Shown piece after piece: positions 10,310-20,632 of a stretch of 31,157 bases of DNA. Made by a program: the position numbers and the translations under genes. Location of the stretch: contig CAAHFI011260759.1 of the NCBI GenBank assembly GCA_900893395.1, positions 1 through 31,157 on the forward strand, in the 5' to 3' direction. The stretch is from Euglena gracilis. Lineage: Eukaryota > Euglenozoa > Euglenophyceae > Euglenales > Euglenaceae. Every line of letters starts with the position of its first letter. Within the stretch, counting starts at the first letter, position 1. Under the pieces are notes generated by a model. It had not been told where the DNA came from. It saw nothing but the letters and a program-made list of their open reading frames with translations, and searched no databases.

Positions 10310-10512
10310 GACAACTGCTGTTAAAAACCCAGATTAAGTTGGAAAATGGGGAGGAAAAAACGGCCAGAATTTTGATTGACACGGGTGCGGAGGCAAAACT
10401 CATTCGACAAGGGTTGATAGGTGAACACCTAATGTATCCTGCTAAGGACCCGTTAAGGTTTGAAACTGCCAATGGGCAAACTTTGGCGGGGGGAGCAGAT
10501 GTGCAAAGGTGA
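10310..10512 (+). pseudogene. Retroelement aspartic protease (fossil)
   Basis: ARILIDTGAEAKLIRQG near 10360-10412 contains the catalytic DTGA of retropepsins. It is preceded by a strand such as LLLKTQIKLENGEEK and followed by LRFETANGQTLAGG, matching the flap and later strands of gypsy proteases. In a live element it would cut the Gag-Pol polyprotein. It lies between the NPPW domain and RT. Confidence 0.75.
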
Positions 10513-11059
10513 AAATGATCCTACAACAAAATTGGAATGAGGAAAGGGAAATTGAGAGGGTGTAATATGAGGTTGAATTTTATGAGGCAAATAATCAAAG
10601 TGATGCCATTCTTTCTTATCCATGGTTGGCGGAGGCAAACTGGGAGTTTTTCCACACCACAAGGCGTTGGTGAAAGACAGCCCCGACTTGACGTTTTTGC
10701 GGGGTGTTGAAAGACGAGGGGTCCGCGAAAATTCAGGGATGACACAAATTTTTCAGTGGACAATGTGACGGTGGCGGACGAGTCTTCGTTTGGGTTGCAA
10801 AAACTTGGTCTTTGTTTTGCCTTTGGAAGGGTTGGACCAGGAATTGCAATTTTTGAGCGATGGGACCTGGGGGAGGGTGTCACAAATTTGGAGGGAAGTG
10901 ACCCCAGTGCAGTTTATCAACCGAATGATAATTGCAAGGGAGTGGATGACTAAAAAGAGGATGAACAGGTGGTCAAGTTTGGGGAAAAAGTTTTAGAAGG
11001 TTACCGGGGACGGTATTTCGGTCATCGCCATTTCCAGACCCCCTGGAAAGAGGGCAATA

Positions 11060-11730
11060 TGGCTATGCATGCCATACTGTTGAATGGAGGGGGCAAAGCC
11101 AACAAGACAGAAGCCTTTGCACGGTGAGCGGAAAGAGGCACTTGAAAAAATCCCACAAGACTGGCTCGACAAAAAATACATTGAGCCAGCCACAGCAAAA
11201 AATTATGAATGGATGTCCCAGGCTTTCCAGTTCCAAAAAATTCAACGATTTCTTTGGAGGGTGGCGGTGGACCTCAGTGGTCCAAACAGCCAAACAAGGC
11301 GATGCAATGCAATTACTCCCTACCTGAAATTAAAGACATTTTGGTCAAACTTGGGGCAAACCAAGTGTTTTCAAATCGTTGATTTGAAGCAAGCCTTTCA
11401 CCACAACCTATACACCCAGAACGTCGACCCATAACGTGTTGTTTCCCCACCAAAGGGATTTTTCAGTGGAGGGTGAACGTAGTGGGTTGACAAATGCCCC
11501 CCAACAGTTTCAGCAAATGATCGATGACCGTTCGACATAATAAGGGATATCGCCACAGGGTACATAGACGACATACTGGTAGAGCTAACAGTTCGGGGAA
11601 CGGGAGGATGTAGTGGAGCACACAAAAAAGATTTGAGGTGGGTGTTGGCGGGTGCTCAAAAACAGAAATTTTGGTGGCTGATGAATTCAAAGCCAAACTT
11701 GTTGGGGAGGAGGTTTAATTTTAAGGGGGT
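11060..11730 (+). pseudogene. Ty3-type reverse transcriptase remnant (fossil)
   Basis: Recognisable pieces are IPQDWLDKKYIEPATAKN near 11150-11205, FQIVDLKQAFHHNLY near 11370-11410 (the first catalytic aspartate region) and the palm segment GLTNAPQQFQQMIDD near 11487-11530. The order and spacing follow Ty3/gypsy RT. The region is strongly decayed. The connection region appears to run on to about 11990, where the microsatellite zone begins. Confidence 0.7.
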
Positions 11731-12100
11731 GCCTCTTTTTTTATTATAAACGGACCTAAAAAGAAGAAGAGACGTTACCTGATGAGTGGGAGGTGGAAAA
11801 AAGTCTTAGGCGGCCGAAATAAATGAAAAAGAAGGAAAATTGGAATTTTTGACCAAATTGGTCGGTTATTAGGACGGGAAGAAACCTGGGAACTGGCACG
11901 AAATTTCTTTCACCGTTTCACTGAAACCGTTTGTGAACTATTGTCGTCAGAAAATTGTGAAAGTAGACGTACTGTTCGAACTAAGAATTGACGGTCGGCC
12001 GTAATCTCTTGAGTGAGCTTAGAGGCCTTAACTCAACATTGAGGGAAGGCAAAGTGCTGTTAGTGACCATCATCAAAGTTTCAAAATCGGGATTAGCATG

Positions 12101-12268
<168 letters not shown>

Positions 12269-12269
12269 C

Positions 12270-13090
12270 GCAAGTGCGCACGAGTGTGTGAAGGAGGGAA
12301 TATCCAGGTCCAGCAACAGAATCTGCCATGGAAGAGAATGAAGAAAGGCAGAAAAAGGCCACGCAAGGGGGCCAGGAGTGTGAATGTCCCACCAAGGGGC
12401 ACCACCTTATGCACAGGCAACCGCCCAACATGGTGAAAGGAGGGGGCACCAAAAACATGTCACTTTCGTCGGCCACAAACCCCACTACCTCCCCCGCCTC
12501 AATCCACACCCGAATTACAAGCCTTTGAGGACCTTTCAAGGACGATTGATGGCAGATGACACCATAATGATGTGTGGGGCGGTGGAAAATTGAACCAAGT
12601 AATTGGATGGGAGACTCCAGGGATTTTACAAGAGATGTGATGTTTTCCACGGGGAGGACACCTTTTTGGCTCCCTTGAACGATGGGAGGGAATTCAAAAG
12701 ATTCTGCATTAATTGTGATCCTTTGAGAGGGTGGATGTCAGAGGGTTGCCATTTCGGCCACCCGATTTTAAGCCAAGGGAGTGGGATGAAGTGTGCCGAA
12801 ATTGTTTTCAGCAGTTCACGGTTCTTTTGCCTTTCAAGGAAGAGGGGCAGAGACGATTGTATTACACAAAAAAGGTGTTTGGATTGCCAATATGAAGAGG
12901 ATTGTGTTGAGAATGGGCATACCATATTCACAGGGAGAAGGGGACACAAACGGAAACAAAGTATGGACCGAGGCCTTGGGGTGAGACGGGAGAAGGCTTA
13001 AGTGGGCCAAGGTGGGGGAGGACCTGAATGGCCGTGCCAAAGGGTAGGCACCGAATCCCCCGGGCAGAATCGTCCTTGTGAACAAAATGT
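12270..13090. other. Unassigned stretch, possible retroelement remnant
   Basis: A 132-residue plus-strand frame at 12603-13001 is cysteine- and arginine-rich (for example KRCLDCQYEEDCVENGH). Another frame through the same region gives FKEEGQRRLYYTKKVFGLP. Neither matches a family I recognise. The stretch lies between RT-containing and zinc-knuckle-containing retroelement pieces, so a decayed element interior is the likeliest source. Confidence 0.3.
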
Positions 13091-13099
13091 GTGTTGACC

Positions 13100-13560
13100 T
13101 TGGTCTCCCCCCCCAAAGTTGATTTGGCGGAGACGGAAAGTACCGTAACCGCCAACACACACACCAGGTCCTGCCGCACCAGCACACCCCGCCCAAGCCG
13201 CCCGCCGCAGCCGCCAATGTTGGAAGTGCGGCCGGTGGCGGCACCTGGCGCAGGACTGTTGGAGCGGCCGGAACGATACCAACCATACAAGGGGAACAAA
13301 GGGGGGAAATGCAAGGCGTTTGGCAAAAGCCAAACCCGACCATTCAACATATACTGTGCCGATTGCGCAAAGTGGTAGGGTATCGGTCATAACCATGTTG
13401 GGCCGTGAACCCCAGAACCTCCCACTCCACCGTTGCCTCGCTTGCTTCGCCGTTGCCTCACTCGTTATATTTGCCGTTGCCTCACGTGCTATTTTTGACG
13501 TTGCCCATTTACTATACTTGCCGTCCGCCCTACCCTCTTCCTTCTCCAGCGTTACCGTCA
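13100..13560 (+). pseudogene. Gag fragment with CCHC zinc knuckle (fossil)
   Basis: CWKCGRWRHLAQDC, encoded at 13218-13259, fits CX2CX4HX4C exactly, the retroviral-type zinc knuckle that binds element RNA. It is preceded by an alanine/proline-rich segment and followed by a basic stretch. No RT follows, so this appears to be a piece of another LTR element rather than the gag of either plus-strand copy to its left. It ends in a proline/serine-rich stretch with four imperfect copies of CGTTGCCTCAC-type words at 13432-13510. Confidence 0.65.
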
Positions 13561-13779
13561 CGTCTCCCTCGCAAGCACCACGGAGGCGTTGTTAGGGTTT
13601 GTGGAGAGGGATTCTTTTTCACATTTATTCTTTGTGGTGGATTTCATCGGAGATGGATTTCCCTTCAGGTTGATTTGGTTGAAGTTTGTTTCCTTCAATT
13701 ATTCGGTAGTGTATGATGGATTACCCTTCCGTGGACGAGAGAAAGGACAATGGGGGGGTAGTCCAAGAATCTTTTATGA

Positions 13780-14190
13780 CCCCCGGCCCGAGGGGGGGGG
13801 GCGCTTGACTTTTTGACAAAAATACCCCCGGCCCGAAGAGGGGGGGGGCGCTTGTAAGTTTTTGACAAAATCCCCGGCACGAGGAGAAGGGGGGCGGCGC
13901 TTGGATTTTTTGAAAAAGTCCCCTGGCCCGAGGTGGGGGGCGCTTGATTTTTTTGACAAAAATCCCCCCGGCCCGAGGAGTGGGGGGCGCTTGGATTTTT
14001 TGACAAAAATCCCCCGCGCGAGGAGGGGTGCGGCGCTTGGAAGTTTTGACAAAATCCCCCGGCCCGAGGTAAAGGGGGGGGGGGCGCTTGGATTTTTTGA
14101 CCAAAATCAACCGGCCCGAGGAAGGAGGGATTACCAACCTAATTTTTAACCAAAATTCTGCCGGCCTGTTGAGGAAATGGGGGGGGGCAG
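13780..14190. repeat. Minisatellite, about 8 to 9 units of 44-51 bp
   Basis: Each unit is a C-run plus GGCCCGAGG, then a G-run, then GCGCTTGGATTTTTTGAC, then AAAAT. Units begin near 13780, 13828, 13872, 13920, 13964, 14011, 14056 and 14108, with a degenerate ninth to about 14190. Every unit carries two self-complementary parts, C-run against G-run and T-run against A-run. Open frames through it on both strands are compositional only. The spacing and lack of unique spacers exclude a CRISPR array. Confidence 0.9.
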
Positions 14191-15560
14191 ATTTTGTGAA
14201 GCCCTTCATTCCACCCGTGAGAAGTGGGGGCAACTAAATATCCATTGGTTGGTGAACCGAAGCTTTCCCAAAGGTTTGAAAGCACTTGAATGTCATAGTC
14301 CCTGAAGTTTGTTTCCCATTTGGTTGGTTCAAGGGAACATGTGTTGGACTTAGGTTGGGTGAAAGAGGAGGACTTCCCCCCTCTTTGTTGAGAACGGGGG
14401 GAGGAGGCGAATTTTTGTACCCGACTAAGGTCGCAAGGGAGTCGGTGTTGGCCGCCGGCTTTCGCCGGCAGCAAAAGTAGCCAGAAAGCGCAAAATTACA
14501 AAGTCATGGTAACCGCCAATCGGTTAGAAAAAACCCGAGACTTAAATTGGAAGCAGGTCAAATTTATAAGCTTCTTCAAATTCTTTTTTTTTTACAGAAC
14601 TTGAGGGCTTTTCCCCAATATTTGGCAAGAAGAATAATGGGAATTTGAATTTGAAAATTGAACTTTGATTTGGAGTGGCAGTTACATTGTTGGTCATTGA
14701 TCCGTTGAAGTCAATTGTATTGAAGGATCCCTAACACCACTGCCAGCCCCCCCTATATCACTGCCTTCACCTCCATAGTGTGTACCAGGCACGATCCCAG
14801 CTCTGTAGGAAACCTGCAGAGTCTGGATCCGTCACATCTGACGGCTGTGATGACACAGCCTGACGATCGTGGCAGATCCTATGGGAATTAGCGACACGTA
14901 TCACACGTGCTCGCGTGATCTCTTTTCCTCACAGGTGGTATTCTACTCTTCACATTCTGACTGTTTTGAAGTAAGAGGATAACCTCTGAAAGGACTGAAC
15001 ACGACTGTGAAGGAAAATCCTTTCACAGCGACTTGCTTTTGTGCTCTGCTTTTGCATAGGGGAATTGGTAAAAAGGTTTTGTTACTCCAAGGATTTTTAT
15101 TCACGAGCGCAGAGTGTGTGACACAGACCCAGGTTCATCCCAGGGCTGTTTAGCGATTTCCGCTACCAGTGTATATAGTATAAGGGGTGTCCAGGCTCCA
15201 TGAAGGCGCTTACCTTGCATGGGCTTGGTAATGCCGTTTCGTTGCATTACTTCAAACGGTCGCTGGTTCTGTGCCGTATAGGCGACACAGCAACTACAAG
15301 CCGTTTGCTGCGAGTGTGCTGTGCTTGCGAGTGGCGCCGTTCATAAGTGCGCACCTACTTAGTGGGCGGAAGCACCCAAGAGCCCCCCCCCCCCAACGCG
15401 CCACCCCCTCTACCAATGGCCATGCGGACGGAAACTGTCTGCAAGAGGTAAGCGTGTACACAGGGGTGTCTTTTCATCCTCGGTCTACCAACCCTCAATT
15501 CCCCTCCTTGTGCACTCTCTTTTTCCTCCTCAGGTATTACGTTTTTGCTACTACGGGTTG
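14190..15560. other. Unassigned stretch with a possible promoter and exon/intron signals
   Basis: No domain is recognised. A hairpin-like inverted repeat with a bulge lies at 15006-15029 (CTGTGAAGGA ... TCCTTTCACAG). A TATA-like GTGTATATAGTATAAGG is at about 15169-15185. Downstream, an open segment could end at a splice donor AAGAG/GTAAGC near 15449 and resume after a pyrimidine-rich acceptor CCTCCTCAG near 15533. These signals are individually common, so a gene is only a possibility. The low-coordinate side of the minus-strand fossil also makes this a candidate LTR zone. Confidence 0.3.
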
Positions 15561-15689
15561 TCACCCCCAGATCCAGGCATTACGTATCTTGGGCTGGTTT
15601 TGATTCTTATCTCCAAACACTGTTTTTCTGTTCTTTTTCCTCCCGGAAAAATTTTCCGTTTCATTCTTGTCTTCGGCCGACCCATGCTT

Positions 15690-16430
15690 ACTTATGTCCC
15701 TTAGGGCCTGTGAAGCGGGGTATGCCCACCGACTAAGGATATCCGGTATGGTATTTTCTTTACCCGGGATATTCCACACCGTCAAATCACACTTGGAGAA
15801 AATTTGGTGCCATCTTGTCCTCCTCCCAACCGGACCACTGGGGGTGCTAGGACCTCTCTTGTCCCAGACTCCAAACTTTGATGGTCGGTTAAAACCAAAA
15901 CGGGTTGCAATCCAATCCAACACTCCCATTTTTGTAGTGCCAAAATTATGGCGTATGTCTCCAACTCCCTGGGGGTCCATTTTCTTTGCCCCTCGGTCAC
16001 ATGTCGAGACATAAAAGCCACTAGCACATTTTTTTTCTCAATCACATCCTGGACTGTGGGTCTTCCTCCCCCCTCCTTCATTTACTCTAACGTTGCCCCC
16101 ACGGCGTACCCAGTGGCATCCACCCTTAGCACAAAGGGTTTATCTGCGTCAACCCGTTGCAACATTAGGCCCGAAAAGAATCTTTTTTCAGCTCCTCAAA
16201 AGCTTTTAAGTCCTCCCAATCAAATTCCATAGGTTTTCAACTTCCTTTGTTTCCCACGTCCCTGGGGACTTTCAATTTGTCTTGCAACCGGGCAGCTACT
16301 TCGGCATACGTGTGAATGTATGCGTTATAATAATTTGTGAATCCCAAAAAGGCTCTCAAAGCCGTAATTGTTTTTGGAACCTCCCACTTTTCGATCGCTT
16401 GTAACTTATCCGGTGCAGGCCTTCTAGTCC
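15690..16430 (-). pseudogene. RT connection and RNase H remnant (fossil)
   Basis: Signatures on the minus strand are RRPAPDKLQAIEKWEVPK near 16435-16375, TALRAFLGFTNYYNAYIHTY near 16370-16305 (Ty3 RT connection), RKWTPRELETYAIILAL near 15990-15940 and VLVLTDHQSLE near 15908-15870 (RNase H). The RNase H end is LTVWNIPGKENTIPDILSRW near 15788-15730. The GK-N---D-LSRWAYPAS ending is one I associate with Ty3-type elements of protists, though this is from memory. Confidence 0.8.
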
Positions 16431-16499
16431 CGTTTCATAAAATTTGTCCACAAAATACCTTCCACTTGGGGTTCTCGATATTCCATCAAAAAACTCCTG

Positions 16500-17150
16500 T
16501 GAGCCTTTGTATCCACCCCAGGTTACATTTCGATTACACAACTCCGCTCTCCATCTCTACCCTTCACGACCCAGGTCCCACCCACCTAGAGTCAAGCTTT
16601 TCACCCGATCCTTCGGGTCTCCTATACCAAACCCTCGTCCCCACCTTTAGGGGTCCCATTTCTTTCCTCCCCTTATTTATCCTTGCCTCCTCCTCATGCT
16701 TTTTGTTTAGTATCCTAGCCACCCTCCCATCAATGTCTTGCAACCTTCGGAAAAACTCCACCGAATCCTCACATTCTTTGGTGGTTGGTAGGGTACCCCT
16801 GCCAATGGTCTTTCTCTTCCATGCGAAATTTCATATGGGCTGAACCCGCTTTACCCCTTTACGTCGTGAATCGGTCCAAAACACCTCAAAGCCTCAACAC
16901 AATTAATTTTTTCCTCCACGTACAATTTTCTCAACACCTCCATTACCTGTTGTCTGGATCTCTCAACCCTCCCGGTCACTTGGTGGTGGTAAGCTTCGGA
17001 ATATGCCTGCCTATTCCCCAAAAGCGCACACAGGTTCCACCAAGTGCTTGTGAAATGGCTCCATTCGTCACTCGAAATGACCGAGGGAACCCCAAAAGGC
17101 CTCCACTGATTTTTCACCATTTCCTTAGCCAACTTGGCACTGGTTAACAG
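16500..17150 (-). pseudogene. Integrase remnant (fossil)
   Basis: The core shows FGVPSVISSDEWSHFTSTWW near 17092-17035, with the second catalytic aspartate in SSDE. The next piece, YSEAYHHQVTGRVERSRQQ near 17010-16955, has the G-x-x-E-R form around the catalytic glutamate. The C-terminal module gives VGTRVWYRRPEGSGEKLDSR near 16645-16585, then RSFLMEY near 16500. These are standard Ty3/gypsy integrase features. It is adjacent to the RT piece on its downstream side. Confidence 0.75.
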
Positions 17151-17440
17151 TGCACGTCCCCTGACTCTATTCCCACTGCCTGTAGGCCTACTTACACCCT
17201 CCCGTGGGAACAGAACCAGGAGAGTAACAAAAAAGACAGTCTTTCACTTAACTATTAGTTTTTATTGCCTTAGGGCTTATGCAGAGCACAAGGCAAACCA
17301 GGTGTGATTTTGGAACTTCAGTTCCAGTTGGGTTCTCCTATCGGAGTTCAAGTCCTCAAGTGTTTGATTTGCCCTTTTGGGACAAAGAAACATAAAGCAA
17401 AAGAATACGAATAATACCTGTGAAAAGAGAAGGCGATCCG
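17150..17440 (-). repeat. Repeat B, copy 1 (inverted relative to copy 2)
   Basis: This stretch matches the reverse complement of 21021-21302 along nearly its whole length. Examples of shared words are CGTCCCCTGACT, GGCCTACTTACACC, GGGAACAGAACCAG and TCTTTCACTTAACTAT. It is joined on the right to the 83-bp segment A. Divergence is moderate, so both are old. B abuts the integrase remnant at about 17150, suggesting either insertion into it or that B is an element end. Strand is assigned relative to copies 2 and 3. Confidence 0.8.
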
Positions 17441-17523
17441 AGATAGGATAGGCTATTCCTAATTCTGCAATTTGTGTTGCAGAACATGGAAAAGTGCTAT
17501 CTAGCATGACATTGTACATTCTG
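17441..17523 (+). repeat. 83-bp near-palindrome A, copy 1
   Basis: It begins AGATAGGATAGG and ends GTACATTCTG. Its centre is a hairpin, CTGCAA ... TTGCAG, and its arms AGATAG and CTATCT pair. It aligns in direct orientation with 20938-21020, which has exactly the same length, although the adjoining B repeats are in opposite orientation. Confidence 0.75.
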
Positions 17524-18370
17524 CAGTCTGCTGCTATGCACAGTGCCATTTTCATGCTGCCTGGTACACATCCCCTCCCAGGGCTTTTCCCGATTTCCTT
17601 ACTGGACCAGGCCAACAAGGATTCAAACAGAGCTCTGAGACTGAGGAATGTACACCTGGAACACATGTCGTGGGTCTGCTTCTCCATCACAAGGTCAAAA
17701 ACAGAAACGGAACGGAGAGATGGGAACCCAAAAAACCCAAAAACGCGCAAAAGAGGTTATCCGCTTATGCGGTTACCTACTTATTGCGATAAAGGGGTGG
17801 AAGTGGAAGAGCCCGCTTTGAAAGTGGGGCTGGAAGGTTTTCATTCCAGAGGAAGGCACAGGTCCACCCTGGAAACACCCACCCCCCCCTGCTGTTTGTG
17901 GTCATCCACGACGGCGAGGAACCCCCCCCCCCGGCCCGCCGGCCCACCGGGACTCGCCGGTCGCGGGGCGACCGGCGGCTCACAGGGGGTGGGATCAGTA
18001 AACAACACGCACCGCCCCCGACCTCTTTTGTTTGTACATTTTGTTGAATTCGTAGACAAACCCTGCCTTCCCCACCCTGCCTTCGAGATAAGCCGAACGC
18101 AGGCGAGGCCAGGTGCGCCAGTAGGATGCACAGTGTGGGCGGCGGGAGGCGGCCGGCGGAGGCGGCCTCCCTACCGCTACTTTTTTACCTATGTACATTT
18201 CCTCATGTTTCGCACAAAGAATTGTTTCACGCCGGGTCCAGAAGAGTCAAAGTATCAATTTGGATTCAAGGATTCAGATATCAAACAATTCAAGGAAAAG
18301 TCATTAGCAAATCCAGAAGGCCAGGCAAAAGGAAACGCCAAGGCTCTTACTGAAATTCAAACTTGAAAGG
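17524..18370 (+). other. Long open frame of uncertain status, and GC-rich patch
   Basis: A 290-residue plus-strand frame spans 17494-18366. It has no recognisable domain and runs through a GC-rich patch of proline, glycine and arginine runs at 17880-18180. The overlapping minus frame at 17277-17750 (157 residues) is also open. The start lies inside the A/B repeat. The final segment, KYQFGFKDSDIKQFKEKSL, looks more protein-like than the rest. I would treat it as a chance or composite frame unless transcripts say otherwise. Confidence 0.25.
17955..17977. repeat. Perfect 10-bp GC hairpin
   Basis: CGCCGGTCGC (17955-17964), loop GGG, GCGACCGGCG (17968-17977). All but one pair are G-C. It sits inside the GC-rich patch. 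Confidence 0.9.
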
Positions 18371-19044
18371 CAACCGGTGCTTGCATCCAATGAGAAGGCG
18401 TTCTTCCGCTCCAACCCCCGCTATCCATTTTTTTTAACCAGGCATCCCCCCCTTCTACTGCTTCAGAGGCACACCCCAAGGAGTTGGCCAAAAATAACGC
18501 CCCCCCCTGCCAATTTTGAACGATTTGGATGCCGGAACCCAGGTTCTCGATGAATTTAGGGACTGAAAGCCTCAAAAAAGGCATTTTTTTGGGGCACGTG
18601 TGCCTTTTTGTTACCGGAGCGCCGGGTGACTGTTTTCCCCCACTCGGCCTGCCGGGGAGCCAACTCCGCACACCGTCACCGAACCGGCAAGATCGGAAAC
18701 TCTTGCATGCCCTGGACTTGTGGGTTGGTCTCATATTTTTTTTTGCAGGAGTTTTGTTGCTGGATGATATTAATTCCAAGAGTTGGAAAAAACCTGGTAT
18801 TTTTGAACTTTTCCCCAAACATAAAAACAGGTTCCGTTTTGCAGACTTAAATTTTCGATATGGTTTCGATTTTGAGAACTGCAATTATCGTGGAACCTTC
18901 GAACTCGTGGGGGGGGTTGGACGCTCCTCCGTCCACAGGCCGTGGTCGTTAGCAAAAAAATATCGACGTGGGCACTAAGCCCGATGACATTGTGGATGAG
19001 ACGCAATGTGACGCCCTGTTCACGCCGTGTTCAACAAAAACATC
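18371..19044 (+). other. Unassigned stretch with an exon-like segment
   Basis: A T-rich tract ending in TGCAG near 18748 could be a splice acceptor. The open segment after it (about 18749-18978) gives sequence such as FRFADLNFRYGFDFENCNY, which is varied and not compositionally extreme. It belongs to a 149-residue frame at 18529-18978. No family is recognised. It could be an exon of an undetected gene or a repeat remnant. Confidence 0.25.
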
Positions 19045-19302
19045 TGTGGGAGGGCGGCTGGCTACAGCACAAAATTAGGAAGAGTGAATCTTAATTCACA
19101 GAAAAAATTTGCCATTTCACTTTGTAGGTGGCAATAAGCTGAATACCTTGTTCAAAACGTCTTGGAAGACTTTTTTTTGATGCCTTGCATTGGGTTTACT
19201 GGTGGAAGTTCCGGCGGAAGGATTACAAAAAAGTGGTATTTTGAAGAGCTGAAGCCAGAAAATCCAAGAGAATTCCCAGAAAAGAGACATCTCAGAAAAC
19301 AC
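19045..19302. repeat. Direct repeat F, copy 1
   Basis: About 258 bp matching 20370-20632 at high identity by eye, with a few single-base length differences. It begins TGTGGGAGGGCGGCTGG and ends CTCAGAAAACA, so it has TG...CA ends as LTRs do. It contains a hairpin GTGAAT-CTTA-ATTCAC at 19084-19099 and, after an acceptor-like CACTTTGTAG near 19127, an exon-like stretch encoding WYFEELKPENPREFPEKRHL. The 1.07 kb between copies has no recognised gene. Confidence 0.8.
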
Positions 19303-20369
19303 AAGGTATTCTGGTTTGCCAAAGCATGTTGTTCAAGTATCACTGAATGAACCATCGAAGAAGGACAGTCAGAATGGAAAAGTAGCTGGAGCTGTCAGCA
19401 GCAGGATGAGGAAGAGGGAGATCAACAACCTCCAGAACCTGCAGTAAGCTGTGGTATGTACTGCTGATGGACACCCTCCTCATGCTGCAGATTGTTGATG
19501 TATAATTTGCAGCTGGGTGTTGGATGGTTGAAAAAACATTTGGAACAGATTTCTGAGACAGTTTTCTGGAGATTGTGCTTTTGTTTGGGTTCGGAGTCCG
19601 TTGCCTGGAAAGTTCGGGCCACGTAGCCCCATTTGCAACACCATTTTGGGTAGGGAGGCACTATTAAAAAGCAAATTTGGGTCCAGCAGCCCCAGGACAC
19701 ACCAGGCAAATGCACATTTCATTTCCAGTCCCAAAGCTACGTACTGCTGTGATGGGTTGGGAGGCATATGCTTTAGCATTTTTGGGCCCAGCAGCCCCTT
19801 ATGCCACCCGACACACTGTGCAACTCAGTTTCAATTGTCCATTTGTTTGCAAATCCTTTGGGCAGCAAATGGTACCTGATTCGGCTCCGATCAATGCACA
19901 ATTTTGGGCAAAAGAAAGTTCAACATGTCAAAGTAAAAAAAAAGATTTGCAGAATCAATTTCAAAATTTCAATGTCAATTTTGGATTTTGGAAATTGTTG
20001 GTTCCTGGCCCTGCCAAATTGTGGGTGCCGCTTCAAGGGGGCCATGCCCTGGCATTCACATTTGGCAACCCGAGCCGGCCTGGGATTCTGGGGGGCCTTC
20101 TGGTATAACTTGTGGTGTCTGGGGAGAAACCGCAGGTTCCTCAGATGCGTCCCAAATGGGCCCAGGAGTGGGCAAGGGGGGGTCATGTATTTGTGTTGTG
20201 TTTGCTGGGATTGCTGGCAGCAGCTGCTTTCCGCTTTAATTGGGTTTTGTTGTACGTTACACCCTCGAACAGCGCCTCCCCCCCAAAAAAAAAAACCACC
20301 ACCAGACCAAAATCCCCAGATCAATGACAGCCGCCAAACTTCGTGGGTTGTCGGCATTGGCCTGGGAGG
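19303..20369 (+). other. Interior between F repeats, unassigned
   Basis: Overlapping plus-strand frames (143 residues at 19677-20108; 197 residues at 19801-20394) lack recognisable domains. Two related words, GGTCCAGCAGCCCC near 19680 and GGCCCAGCAGCCCC near 19786, suggest an internal duplication. If F repeats are LTRs, this would be the interior of a short non-autonomous element. Confidence 0.35.
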
Positions 20370-20632
20370 GGTGTGTGGAAGGGCGTCTGGCTAGAGCAAT
20401 AATTAGGAAGAGCGAATCTTAATTCAGAGCAAAAAATTTTCATTTCACTTTGTAGGTGGCAATAAGCTGAATACCTTGTTCAAAACGTCTTGGAAGACCT
20501 TTTTTGATGCCTTGCATTGGGATTTACTGGTGGAAGTTCCGGCGGAAGGATTGCAAAAAAAGTGGTATTTTGAAGGGCTGAAGCCAGAAAATCCAAGAGA
20601 ATTCCCAGAAAAGAGACATCTCAGAAAACATC
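20370..20632. repeat. Direct repeat F, copy 2
   Basis: The partner of 19045-19302. It begins TGTGGAAGGGCGTCTGG and ends CTCAGAAAACA, then diverges at once from copy 1. AAAACATCT flanks the left of copy 1 and also occurs at the right end of copy 2, a possible target-site duplication. It overlaps the repeat end, so this is not secure. Confidence 0.8.

Larger units (their letters stand above)
7820..11990 (+). mobile_element. Ty3/gypsy-like LTR retrotransposon with two methyltransferase-like domains, heavily broken
   Basis: Parts in order on the plus strand are gag with a basic G/K-rich nucleocapsid-like end (about 7820-9010), a C5-cytosine-methyltransferase-like region (9175-9610), an NPPW amino-methyltransferase-like region (about 9870-10200), an aspartic protease (about 10310-10500) and reverse transcriptase (about 11060-11730) with its connection region up to about 11990. 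The GT microsatellite at 12101 follows. No LTR pair was found. The copy has well over ten breaks and is much older than the chromovirus at the left. The gag, methyltransferase, protease, RT order places the methyltransferases in the gag-pro interval. Confidence 0.7.
15560..17150 (-). mobile_element. Ty3/gypsy-like retroelement fossil with integrase before RT-RNase H
   Basis: On the minus strand the order is integrase core (about 17150-16850), integrase C-terminal module (about 16760-16490), RT connection region (about 16430-16240) and RNase H (about 16130-15690). All are decayed, with many breaks. The right edge near 17150 abuts a B repeat. The order is not the usual Ty3 order. It could reflect a Gmr1-like arrangement or two copies brought together. 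No LTR pair was found. Confidence 0.7.

Noticed and set aside
13780-14190. Regularly spaced repeats resembling a CRISPR array
   Set aside because: Units are contiguous and vary only by run length; there are no unique spacers, and the context is eukaryotic.
13695-14233. Proline-rich open frames on the minus strand across the minisatellite
   Set aside because: They follow from the repeat unit being open in several frames.
17494-18366. A 290-residue gene
   Set aside because: It starts inside the A repeat and passes through a GC-rich low-complexity patch; there is no domain, so it is reported only as an uncertain frame.
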